Shown here: piece by piece, positions 44,037-52,395 of the stretch
Layout of the letters: the number at the start of each line of letters is the position of its first letter
How positions within the stretch are numbered: position 1 is the stretch's first letter
Source of the DNA: CAWCVR01 sp963799105
GTDB taxonomy: Bacteria; Acidobacteriota; Terriglobia; Bryobacterales; Bryobacteraceae
Assembly: GCA_963799105.1 (NCBI GenBank)
Contig: CAWCVR010000011.1
Coordinates: 186,001-250,000 of the forward strand
Direction: 5' to 3'
Length of the DNA stretch: 64,000 bases
Notes under the pieces: generated by a model
Database searches by the model: none
What the model was told of the DNA's origin: nothing
What the model saw: only the letters and a program-made list of their open reading frames with translations
Position numbers and translations under genes: made by a program

Positions 44037-45131
44037 ATGTACGGACGACTATTCCTTCCATGGCTTGCGGCTCTGGCCGCACCGCCGTTGCAAGCGCAGT
44101 ATGCCGCGCCTCCCAGCGCGTATACCATCACCGAAACCAATCCCGCCATGGGTGCTCCGGCAACCATGAAGATCTACCGCGACGGTTCCAAGGCCGTCGT
44201 GGACCGGGAGACTCCATCCCGAACGCCCGGCGGCGCGGCGTTTCACGTCCGTTCCTTCTACGACCTGGAGAAGCACGAGAGCCACGAGTGGGACCTGGCC
44301 GCCGCCGGCCCGCCGTGCTCCGACAGCAGGTTCTCCGGCGACTGGGGCGATCCCTTCGCAGCCTCCGCCGAAGCGCACACTCAGTTGGCCGGCGCGCATC
44401 CGGTGGACGCGGGCACGGCGACCTTCGCCGGAATTGCCGCGAAGATCGTGGACGCGGCGATTCCCCAAGGCAAGGCGCGCGTCTGGTCGGAGCCGAAGTA
44501 CGGCCTCGTCCTGAAGCTGGAATTCACCGTACCCGGGGGCCCTACGCAGACCCTGATCGAAGTGAAGGATGTGAGCTTCGCGGCGCCGCCGGCTTCGGTC
44601 TTCGTTTTGCCCGCCTCCTGCAAGAGCCCCGGCCCGCCGCCGCCCACCGACGCGGAGCGGATCGCGGCGGAGACCGGCGGCAACGCCGCGGACTTCACGT
44701 TCGCCACGCACGGGCCGGCCTCGGCAAACTCGTGTACCGTGATCTTCCGCGTGGTTCGCGCCGGCTCCATGACGCCCATCACCAGCGGGTTTCAGGTGGC
44801 TCTCGACCAGACCGTGGACGCCGATCACATGGGCAGTTACACCATTGGGCTGGGCGAGGTTGGGCATTCCACGTTTTCCGGCGGTGGGTTGCGCGAAGTG
44901 ACCGGGCAGCTTCGGAATGGCGTGTTGCGCATCGACAACCCGCCCGCGCAGTTCGACATCGAAACCGCTTTCGGAAGAGCCGGCAGCGGCTCCGCGTTGC
45001 TATACCGGCAATGTTTCGGGCCGCAGACGGTGCTGCTGTATGTGATCAAGAACCCCGACAAGCTTTCCGATGGAGCCGACTGGCTGTGGGTGAAATCGGG
45101 TAAGTACGCCGCCACGCCCACGGGCCGGTAG
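44037..45131 (+). CDS. Secreted protein of unknown function
   Basis: Product of 364 residues with a signal peptide (cleavage near LQAQ, residue 21). The first half (YTITETNPAMGAPATMKIYRDGSKAVVDR and a later VWSEPKYGLVLKLEF) has the antiparallel-beta look of LolA/DUF4412-like lipoprotein-interacting domains. A proline-rich hinge (KSPGPPPPTDAER) leads to a second beta domain of about 150 residues. I cannot assign a family. It is transcribed alone; a strong hairpin follows the stop. Confidence 0.72.
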   Translation: MYGRLFLPWLAALAAPPLQAQYAAPPSAYTITETNPAMGAPATMKIYRDGSKAVVDRETPSRTPGGAAFHVRSFYDLEKHESHEWDLAAAGPPCSDSRFSGDWGDPFAASAEAHTQLAGAHPVDAGTATFAGIAAKIVDAAIPQGKARVWSEPKYGLVLKLEFTVPGGPTQTLIEVKDVSFAAPPASVFVLPASCKSPGPPPPTDAERIAAETGGNAADFTFATHGPASANSCTVIFRVVRAGSMTPITSGFQVALDQTVDADHMGSYTIGLGEVGHSTFSGGGLREVTGQLRNGVLRIDNPPAQFDIETAFGRAGSGSALLYRQCFGPQTVLLYVIKNPDKLSDGADWLWVKSGKYAATPTGR

Positions 45132-45133
45132 CG

Positions 45134-45172
45134 CGTCGCCGGGGGCGGTTGGCAGCCAACCCGCCGGCGACG
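45134..45172. terminator. Strong intergenic hairpin, possible bidirectional terminator
   Basis: CGTCGCC pairs with GGCGACG around an inner GGCGGTTGGC/GCCAACCCGCC stem, directly after the stop at 45131 and 94 bases from the stop of the opposite gene. No T run on either side, so termination would be factor-assisted. Confidence 0.5.
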
Positions 45173-45265
45173 GCACCGGCCGCCCGGCTGCGTGGGCCGA
45201 CGCGCGGGGGCCGGCCGCATCTTCGGCACGCGCCGGGCGGGGACGCGGCGCCGGTTCGGCGGATG

Positions 45266-45760
45266 TCAATAGCGGCCGAGGACGAACCTCAAGTCAACCT
45301 CGGCAACTCTCTCAACCGGCTTTCCATTTAGAAGAGTCGGCTCGAACCGAAAGCTCCTGACGGTATCCTGGGCAAACTGCCGCAGCGAATTGGGACCGCG
45401 GAGGACGTTGGTTTGGACTACGTGGCCGTCCACGCCGATCAGCGCTTCGACGGTGACTACTCCGCTTACGTTGGCTTGCCTGGCGGCGACAGGATAGGCT
45501 GGCGTCGTCACGCGGAGGAGTCTGCCGCCCTGCACGACGTTTACCGCCGCCGGACTGGTTTCGAGGGACGGGCTCAGCAGGACGGATGCGCTTCGAATCG
45601 CCCCCTGCGCCACCGGTTGCCGGATGGCAAAGCGATCGGGCGGCTGTCCCGTGGATTCCCCAGGTGCGAGGGAATGCGCCTGGCTCGCTCCGATCAATCC
45701 GGCCAGGGCCGGAACGCTCAGCAGAGTCAAGACGGTCCGTAACATGGGTCGCGTGGTCAT
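45266..45760 (-). CDS. Secreted or membrane-anchored TonB C-terminal-domain protein
   Basis: Product of 164 residues. A hydrophobic N-terminus (about 7-28) could be a signal peptide or anchor. The C-terminal 80 residues form a TonB-CTD: YPVAARQANVSGVVTVEALIGVDGHVVQTNVLRGP, DTVRSFRFEPTLLNGKPVE and a terminal strand VDLRFVL. It would energise outer-membrane receptors or bind envelope parts, but it lacks the long proline-rich spacer of true TonB. GGAGGAGG precedes the ATG. It sits alone. Confidence 0.85.
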   Translation of the reverse strand: MTTRPMLRTVLTLLSVPALAGLIGASQAHSLAPGESTGQPPDRFAIRQPVAQGAIRSASVLLSPSLETSPAAVNVVQGGRLLRVTTPAYPVAARQANVSGVVTVEALIGVDGHVVQTNVLRGPNSLRQFAQDTVRSFRFEPTLLNGKPVERVAEVDLRFVLGRY

Positions 45761-46174
45761 AGGCCTCCTCCGTATGCTCCGTCGATCCGGTGGTTCAATC
45801 GAGGCATACTACTGACGGGAGTATATCGTGCGGGTCTTCGGCTTGCTAGGGATGCGAGGCAAGAGACGTACTGGTCCAGGATGTACTGTACTAATCGGGT
45901 AAAGTAGTACTATTGCCAAACAGCACGGGGGGGACTGTCCCAGGGACCGCTTCTGGCAGAACTGGAGCTTCGCCCACGCCGGAAAGCCGCCGGCCGTGGA
46001 CTTAAGTCCCGTACCTGAAGACGCGGGAACCCGGTCTGGCGTATCGATGGCCGTGGCTGCTTCCATCTCATCGCCCCGTAGCGCTTTCGAGTCATGGAAG
46101 GCCGGTCTCGAGTTATCGAAAGGTCCGCGACGCTAGCGGGCGGCCGGAACGTTTCCAGGGGGTTCAGCGCCTCC
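45761..46174. other. Intergenic, no gene seen
   Basis: Upstream of the TonB-domain gene. Repeated GTACT/AGTAC words (45866-45912) stand out in a locally AT-richer stretch; their role is unknown. No convincing promoter pair is visible for the minus-strand gene. Confidence 0.35.
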
Positions 46175-46420
46175 AGGTCTTCGACCGTGTGATTTGGCGC
46201 CTTTGCAGGGCCGCTCACGCTCGCGGTTCCGGACAGAACCGCGAGCGTGAGCGAGCGGCCCGTGGCAAAGGAACAGTTTCCAGCGGTCACGGCACTAGGT
46301 CTTCGACCGTGTGATTTGGTGTCTTTGCCGGGCCGCTCACGCTCGCGGTTCCGAACGGAACCACGCAAGCGTGAGCGAGCGGCCCGTGGCAAAGGAACAG
46401 TATCTTTCGGTCACCGCACT
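46175..46420. repeat. Hairpin repeat, family 2, copies B and C in tandem
   Basis: Two direct copies with a 122-base period (46175 and 46297), each starting AGGTCTTCGACCGTGTGAT, followed by a GGGCCGCTCACGCTCGCGG / CCGCGAGCGTGAGCGAGCG hairpin (46208-46261 and 46330-46385) and GTGGCAAAGGAACAGT. Copy A at 29472-29591 is the same unit inverted. One arm of each hairpin here has lost a CTCG. Confidence 0.85.
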
Positions 46421-46757
46421 AGCGGGCGAGTTTGGCGGGGCAGAGGCGGTTCCCGTATCGCCGCTCGGAGCCTTGGAGTCGTAGCGGGCGCCCGAATTGA
46501 CCGGGACTGCGGATAGAGCGCCGGGTGGACCGGCCACGTTGTCAACCACCACCTATATGGGTGAGGGTCGTCGCATTTGCGGGTATGTCCCGCTCCGAAG
46601 CCGCGCGTTCGGGTTTACTGTAGTTATCCGGTGTAATCCCGAAAGGATTCGCCACCGCCCCAGCGTGCGCGTGTAAAACCGGGAAAAAGCCCAGAAATCA
46701 CGATGTAATAACCAAAGGTAGCGAGAATTATCTCATCGAATCGAGACCACTTTACTC
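46421..46757. other. Intergenic, AT-richer than its surroundings, no gene seen
   Basis: About 340 bases between the tandem repeats and the promoter of the lyase locus. The GC content falls noticeably toward the promoter. No open frame with a ribosome site is found. Confidence 0.35.
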
Positions 46758-46786
46758 TTGACACAGCAGATGCCCGGATCGATAAT
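46758..46786 (+). promoter_or_regulatory. Strong sigma70-like promoter of the lyase locus
   Basis: TTGACA (46758-46763), a 17-base spacer and GATAAT (46781-46786): a perfect -35, ideal spacing and five of six -10 bases. It starts a transcript with a leader of about 120 bases, in which GTTAGTGTTCAC and GGTAGTGTTCAC form an imperfect direct repeat (46854, 46936). Confidence 0.65.
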
Positions 46787-46915
46787 TAGGGTCTAAGACA
46801 GTACCATTACCTACAGAACGGACAGTACGTATAGGACGGACCATCCGACTAAGGTTAGTGTTCACGGGAGCACTGAGATCGGCCGGGAAGCACCGGAAGA
46901 GGCGCCGTCCTATCG

Positions 46916-47545
46916 GTGGCAGTGCCATTAGGGAGGGTAGTGTTCACAAGAAGGTGCTTCATTTTGGGAGGGTTAGCTGTCGTTGGACAGGCCCAAAAGA
47001 CGGTGGTCGATGACACGGATTTTTCCCAATGGCAGAGCTTCGGGGCCGGACTGTGGGCGGCGGAAGGCGGCGAGATAGTCGGGCGCTTCGATAAGAACCG
47101 GCCCGGCCCGGGTTACCTATTTACTCGCGACGTGTTCACGGACTTTCGGCTGGCCATGCTGTTTCGTATTTCGAGTGGCGGCAGGAGCGGCATCTATGTT
47201 CGCGAACCGCGTCGAAAGTGGAGCTTAGAAGGCGATAACCGTCCAGGTTCCGGTCCCGACGGCGGCTATGAAGTCCTGGTCAACTATCAGGATCGCGACA
47301 ACCCTACCGGAACGATCAATAACATACAGAAATCAAAGAAATCAGTTGGCGCTGAAGAGAAGTGGAACGAGATGGAAATCGTGTGCCGGGGATCCGAGAT
47401 TCGCATTTTGATCGCAAGCCAAATCGTGAATCGTTTTAATCAGTTGCGAGTCCAGCCCGGTGTCATTGGTTTTGAAGTGCCTGCCGTAGCGCCACAGGAC
47501 TTCACCGTGCGATTTCGTGACATTCAAATTACATCCGTCACGTGA
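46916..47545 (+). CDS. Secreted DUF1080 (3-keto-disaccharide hydrolase-like) protein
   Basis: Product of up to 209 residues. The start is uncertain: GTG at 46916 gives the length quoted; GTG at 46940, close behind GGGAGG, would give MFTRRCFILGG. TRRCFILGGLAVVGQAQ is a twin-arginine-like or Sec signal. The domain has FSQWQSFGAGLWAAEGGEIVGR, FRLAMLFRISSGGRSGIYVRE, DGGYEVLVNY and a WNEMEIVCRG strand, the lectin-like jelly roll of DUF1080 proteins, which bind or cleave oligosaccharides. First gene of the lyase locus, upstream of the TonB receptor. Confidence 0.82.
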   Translation: MAVPLGRVVFTRRCFILGGLAVVGQAQKTVVDDTDFSQWQSFGAGLWAAEGGEIVGRFDKNRPGPGYLFTRDVFTDFRLAMLFRISSGGRSGIYVREPRRKWSLEGDNRPGSGPDGGYEVLVNYQDRDNPTGTINNIQKSKKSVGAEEKWNEMEIVCRGSEIRILIASQIVNRFNQLRVQPGVIGFEVPAVAPQDFTVRFRDIQITSVT

Positions 47546-47719
47546 ACTAATATTTCTAAGGGAGCGGGTTTTCAAGCGTTCTAGCGGTCGTCCAGGGTTC
47601 GGACAGGGGCATGAGGGCGATGGGCAAAGCAGAGGAAAGAGTGGTTGGATCAGCCGTCCTCTGCGCCGGTCGCGCCAATCATTTGGTGAGGAATTGGTTC
47701 CGGAAGCGAGGGTACATAC

Positions 47720-50700
47720 GTGGGTAGATATCGATTTGCAGTAAATGCCGCGCGGGTGATGGGGAGCCGGATCGGTCTCCTGACAGTCTCGCTGGTTCTC
47801 TTCTCTTCAATGGTTTTCGGTCAGGTGTTGGGATCGATTTCGGGTTTTGTCCGCGATCCGAGCGCTGCCGCGGTTCCCGGCGCCACGGTCGCACTGACGA
47901 ACTCGGAAACCGGCGTCGTGCGGGCAGTGATGGCCGACGAACGTGGCTACTATCGCGCGCTCTCGCTCCCCGTCGGACGCTACGACATTAAGTCTACAAT
48001 GACCGGATTCCGCACCACGGTGCGCTTCGGAATCGATCTGGCGGTGGCTCAGGACGCGGTAGTGGATATTGACATGCAGCTCGGCGTTCTGAAAGAGGAC
48101 GTGCAGATATCCGGGGAGGCGCCGCTGGTGAATGTGGCGACAACCTCGATCGCCGGCTTGGTGGACGGGCACTCGGTGAAAGACCTGCCTCTGAACGGCC
48201 GGAGCTTCGATAACCTGATCACGCTCAATCCGGGGACCGCCAACACCACGGTGAACCGGTCATCGACGAATACGGGATCGGGCCAGGGTAACAACTTCTC
48301 GATTTCTGGAAACCGCGAAGACTACAACTTGTTCCTCCTGAACGGCATCGAATACAGCGGAGTCTCCACCGCGGACGTGATCCCCGGCGGTTTGAGCGGC
48401 CAGTTACTGGGCGTGGACGCGGTGCGCGAGTTCAACGTCCTGCAGAACACCTATGGCGCCGAATATGGAAAGCGGCCGGGCGGGCAGGTCAGCCTGGTGA
48501 CCATGTCCGGAACCAACCAGTTTCATGGCACGCTATTCGAGTTTGTCAGGAACAGCGCATTCGACGCGCGAAACTTCTTCGACCATACGGTCGGGCCACC
48601 GCCTTTCCGGCGCAACCAGTTTGGCGGCTCGGTTGGAGGCCCACTCCACAAAGACAAGACGTTCATCTTCGGCAGCTACGAAGGCTTCCGGCAGCGCCTG
48701 GCGGTCAGCGAGGTGGCCATCGTACCCGACAACAACGCGCGGAACGGCATCCTGACCCTGGCCAATGGGACCCTCTCGAACATAGGATTGGCTCCCGGCA
48801 TCGCGCCGTACTTCGCACTGTGGCCGGTCGCCAATGGGCCCGAACTGGGTGGAGGCGCGGCGTACTACTATGCCAACCCGCCGCAGGCGATCCGCGAAGA
48901 CTTCGGAAACATACGGGTGGATCACAATTTCTCCACCTCGGACTTGTTGTCCGGGGTATATACCGTGGATGATGGCTTCATTCACACGCCCGGATCCACG
49001 GATTTGCAGCTTACCATGAGCACGATGCGTTCGCAGGTCGCCAGCCTGGAGGAGACCCACTCATTTAACGCTTCGGTAATCAACGTTGCCCGGGTTGGAT
49101 TTACGCGCGCTAAGTGGGACATGAGTACGGCCCCCCCGGGCGGCGATTCCCCGCTGGCATTCGTGCAGGGACAGCCGGTCGGAAACATCAACATCGGATC
49201 GGTGGGCAACGGACAGGTGGGCGCCATTGCGGGAGCCGGCACGAATGGCTCGCAGCAATTCGACGACATCGCCCGAAACCTATTTACCGTCACGGACGCG
49301 GTGTCGATCACGAAAGGCGTCCACCGGATCGAAGTCGGCGGATGGGCACAGAAGGTCCAGTCCAACGATAATGCCGCGGATCAAAGGTACGGCGTCGCCA
49401 GCTTCAGCGATCTCCAGCACTTCATGCAGGGTTCGGCCACGCAAGTGGTCGCCACCCTCAATCCCATCGGACTCGGTTGGCGTCAGAATGCCGGGGCGTG
49501 GTATGCCCAGGATACGATCCAACTGCGGCGGAACCTGACGCTGACCCTGGGCATCCGGCACGAGTTCAACAATGGATGGAATTCGGCATACGGCACGGCC
49601 ACCAATTTCGTTCCGGGACCGAATGGTATCCTGCTGACCCAGCCAGCGGTGGGGAACTCAGTCTACTCGACGAACAACGCGAAGTACATGATTGGACCGC
49701 GCGCGGGACTCGCATGGTCGCCGTTCCACGGATCGAAGACGGCTGTCCACGCCGGATACGGGCTGTACTATGAGCAGTTGGACTACATGGGGGTATGTTG
49801 TGACTCCATTCCCATGGGCGCTTACAACAACAGAGTAACGGTATCGCCGGCGACGTTTCCGATTCAGTTCGCGCCGGGACAGCCGCTTCCGGGCTCGAAG
49901 ATCGGGCCCACCGGAGTCGATCCCAACCTAAAGTCGCCGGCCGTCTTTCAGTACAGCCTAAGAGTGGATCAATCCGTCACCGCCAACACGCTGCTTTCGG
50001 TTGGCTACGTGGGAGAGCGCGGCTACCACCTGTTGTCCCCCACCGACGTGAACACGGCGATTCCCACGATGATTAACGGGGCGCCCTACTTCGCGCCGAA
50101 ATCGCCGCGGGCGAACCCCAACCTCTCGAATGCCCGATACACCGTTTCGGTCGCCAGGAGCAATTACAATGCCCTGCAGATGGACTTGACGCACCGGTAT
50201 AGTCACGGACTGCAATTCCGGCTCAACTACACCTTCTCGAAGAGTCTCGACGACCACTCGGGCACCTTCCTGTCCAATAACGGTATGGGCGGAACGACAA
50301 CGTTCCTGGATCCCCGCAATCCGCGCCTGGACTACGGGCCGTCGAACTTCAACATCGAAAGCCGCATTTCCGGAAATTTGGGATACGAACTGCCGGTTGG
50401 GAAGGGGAAGGCCATCCTGGGGAGCGCCGGTCATATCCCGAATGCGATTTTTGGCGGCTGGCAAGTCAATACCATCGTCAGCGCCCAGACCGGTTTCCCA
50501 TTCACGCCCCTGGTGGGATTCAACCAGTCCGCCAACGGCGATACCCGAAACCCGGACCGCGTGTCGCTGAACCCGAATTTCACGGGCAGCATCGTTACCG
50601 GCAACCCCAACCAATGGTTCAACCCGGCGGCCTTCTGGCTCCCGGCCGCCGGCACATTCGGCGATGCCGGCCGGGACATAATCTCGGCTCCGGGCCTGCT

Positions 50701-50920
50701 GTCGGTGGATGGCTCCCTGTTCAAGACCTTCCATATCGGTGAACGGGGGACGCTCCAGTTCCGCGCCGAGTTCTTCAATGCGCTCAATCACACCAATTTC
50801 GGTTGGCCGGTTATCAGCACCTTCACTTCCACGGGAGCCTATTCATCCAGCGCCGGGGTCATTACTTCTACGTTGAGCACTTCCCGGCAAATACAGTTCG
50901 GACTGAAACTCGGCTGGTAG
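47720..50920 (+). CDS. Oar-like TonB-dependent outer-membrane receptor
   Basis: Product of 1066 residues from the GTG at 47720 (GAGGGT eight bases upstream). Signal peptide ends MVFGQ (residue 35), then a carboxypeptidase-regulatory-like domain (ISGFVRDPSAAAVPGATVAL), plug (KDLPLNGRSFDNLITLNPG, FLLNGIEYSG, EFNVLQNTYGAEYGKRPGG) and a beta-barrel ending in an aromatic strand RQIQFGLKLGW. The gene is intact, unlike the other receptor. With no SusD-like partner, as usual in acidobacteria, it probably imports oligosaccharides produced by the lyase of this locus. 174 bases separate it from the DUF1080 gene. Confidence 0.94.
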   Translation: MGRYRFAVNAARVMGSRIGLLTVSLVLFSSMVFGQVLGSISGFVRDPSAAAVPGATVALTNSETGVVRAVMADERGYYRALSLPVGRYDIKSTMTGFRTTVRFGIDLAVAQDAVVDIDMQLGVLKEDVQISGEAPLVNVATTSIAGLVDGHSVKDLPLNGRSFDNLITLNPGTANTTVNRSSTNTGSGQGNNFSISGNREDYNLFLLNGIEYSGVSTADVIPGGLSGQLLGVDAVREFNVLQNTYGAEYGKRPGGQVSLVTMSGTNQFHGTLFEFVRNSAFDARNFFDHTVGPPPFRRNQFGGSVGGPLHKDKTFIFGSYEGFRQRLAVSEVAIVPDNNARNGILTLANGTLSNIGLAPGIAPYFALWPVANGPELGGGAAYYYANPPQAIREDFGNIRVDHNFSTSDLLSGVYTVDDGFIHTPGSTDLQLTMSTMRSQVASLEETHSFNASVINVARVGFTRAKWDMSTAPPGGDSPLAFVQGQPVGNINIGSVGNGQVGAIAGAGTNGSQQFDDIARNLFTVTDAVSITKGVHRIEVGGWAQKVQSNDNAADQRYGVASFSDLQHFMQGSATQVVATLNPIGLGWRQNAGAWYAQDTIQLRRNLTLTLGIRHEFNNGWNSAYGTATNFVPGPNGILLTQPAVGNSVYSTNNAKYMIGPRAGLAWSPFHGSKTAVHAGYGLYYEQLDYMGVCCDSIPMGAYNNRVTVSPATFPIQFAPGQPLPGSKIGPTGVDPNLKSPAVFQYSLRVDQSVTANTLLSVGYVGERGYHLLSPTDVNTAIPTMINGAPYFAPKSPRANPNLSNARYTVSVARSNYNALQMDLTHRYSHGLQFRLNYTFSKSLDDHSGTFLSNNGMGGTTTFLDPRNPRLDYGPSNFNIESRISGNLGYELPVGKGKAILGSAGHIPNAIFGGWQVNTIVSAQTGFPFTPLVGFNQSANGDTRNPDRVSLNPNFTGSIVTGNPNQWFNPAAFWLPAAGTFGDAGRDIISAPGLLSVDGSLFKTFHIGERGTLQFRAEFFNALNHTNFGWPVISTFTSTGAYSSSAGVITSTLSTSRQIQFGLKLGW

Positions 50921-50951
50921 CATCATCTGGAGGGCTGGGTGGCTCAGCTTT

Positions 50952-51025
50952 GCGCCCGCCTTCCCGCCGCGGACGCCGCCAGGCATTTCCCGCCTGGTGG
51001 GCGAACGCGGCGGGGCGGCGGGCGC
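50952..51025. terminator. Intercistronic hairpin after the TonB receptor gene
   Basis: GCGCCCGCC (50952-50960) pairs with GGCGGGCGC (51017-51025), with an inner GCCAGGC/GCCTGG hairpin. It could stabilise the receptor message or partly end transcription before the enzyme genes. No T run. Confidence 0.45.
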
Positions 51026-51059
51026 GACGCCGTTCTGAAGCGATTCACCCACGAGGACC

Positions 51060-52343
51060 ATGACTGCAATGAAGAAGAACTGGGCTAAAGAATTCTTGGC
51101 GGGAAGGATCTCCCGCAGGGATCTTATCGAGCGAGCCGCCGTAGCCGGCTTGAGCGCCGGGGCAACTGGCCAGATCTTGCGGGCGCAGCGGATACAGCAA
51201 GCCAGCGCCCCGCCGAAATCCCGCGACTACAATCAGACCAATCTGAATCCATACGAAGAATGGCGCAAGAACGAGGGCATCCAGGTCTACACCGGCTATA
51301 GTCTTCCGAATATTAGAACCGCGCCGGTCCAGCCCTGGAAACGGATGGGCGTGCAGGGCGCTTACCTCGATCTGATCGGCGGCGAGGGCGTCAACGACGG
51401 CTATCTCTGTGAAATTCCCCCGGGCGGCCAGACCAATCCGCAGCGCTACCTGTTCGAGGAAATCGTCTACGTCGTAAGTGGAGAGGGCGAAACCGATATA
51501 TGGGCGCCGGGCGGCGCCAGACAGACCGTGAAATGGAAAGCCGGCGCGGTGGTCGGCCCGCCTCTCAATACCTGGCGCCAGCACCGCAACCGCGGAACCA
51601 CGCCAGCCCGCCTGCTGGCCATCAGCAACGCGCCGGTGGTGATCGACCTCTTCCACGACGCGAATTTCGTCTTCAACAACGACTATGTCTTCCGCGACCG
51701 CTATACTGGCGATCCCGATGCTTTCGGGACCGGTCCCGAACACCTCCATCACAAAGACACCAACCCCGAGGAGAGCGAACAGAAAGGCGGCGTCGATACC
51801 TGGGAGAGCGCCTACATCCCCAACGCGCGGTCGCTCGGCCTGTTCAAGAGCGCGGAACGCGGCAAGGCGAATTCGCGGATCGAGTTGCAACTCGCCAACA
51901 ACACCATGCAGGCCCACATCTCCGAGTTCGAGGTGGGCACTTATAAGAAGGCGCATCGTCATGGCCCCGGATCGCATGTGGTGATGTTGAACGGCAGTGG
52001 CTACACGCTGCTGTGGAAAGGCGCGCTCAAGTACTCCGACGCGACCGACCACGTCCGCGTGGAATTCGCCGAAGGCACCATTTTCGTTCCGCCCGACGGC
52101 TGGTTCCATCAGCACTTCAACACCAGTGGCGATCCGGCCCGCTACCTGGCTGCCACCTGGGGCGGCGACGGCAGGTGGTTCATGCGGGCACTGGCAGGTG
52201 GCGGGCGGACCCATCGTCTGGGCAAGACGAGCACCCGGAAGGGCGGAAACCTGATCGAGTACGAGGACGAAGATCCGGCGGTCGGCGAGATGTTCGAGAC
52301 GGCTCTCCAAAAAGCGGGCATCAAGAACCGAATGAAGGCCTGA
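51060..52343 (+). CDS. Two-domain cupin (bicupin) protein with a twin-arginine-like N-terminus
   Basis: Product of 427 residues. SRRDLIERAAVAGLSAGATG (about 18-37) resembles a Tat signal. First cupin around 115-185 (FEEIVYVVSGEGETDIW, LNTWRQHRN); second around 305-375 (KKAHRHGPGSHVVMLNGSGYTL and DGWFHQHFN), the two His in HRH and the later His being metal ligands. It is in the shape of gentisate-dioxygenase-like bicupins, but no substrate is evident. Between receptor and lyase it may modify a sugar acid. Start ATG 51060 or 51069. Confidence 0.82.
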   Translation: MTAMKKNWAKEFLAGRISRRDLIERAAVAGLSAGATGQILRAQRIQQASAPPKSRDYNQTNLNPYEEWRKNEGIQVYTGYSLPNIRTAPVQPWKRMGVQGAYLDLIGGEGVNDGYLCEIPPGGQTNPQRYLFEEIVYVVSGEGETDIWAPGGARQTVKWKAGAVVGPPLNTWRQHRNRGTTPARLLAISNAPVVIDLFHDANFVFNNDYVFRDRYTGDPDAFGTGPEHLHHKDTNPEESEQKGGVDTWESAYIPNARSLGLFKSAERGKANSRIELQLANNTMQAHISEFEVGTYKKAHRHGPGSHVVMLNGSGYTLLWKGALKYSDATDHVRVEFAEGTIFVPPDGWFHQHFNTSGDPARYLAATWGGDGRWFMRALAGGGRTHRLGKTSTRKGGNLIEYEDEDPAVGEMFETALQKAGIKNRMKA

Positions 52344-52395
52344 CCGGATGGCTCCCGCCGGTAACCTTCCGCCCGTCCCGGACGCCTTCCCCGCG

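Noticed and set aside
43672..44082. Short minus-strand coding region in the gap after rnhB
   Set aside because: No ribosome site, no family motif and composition unlike the neighbours' coding frames.
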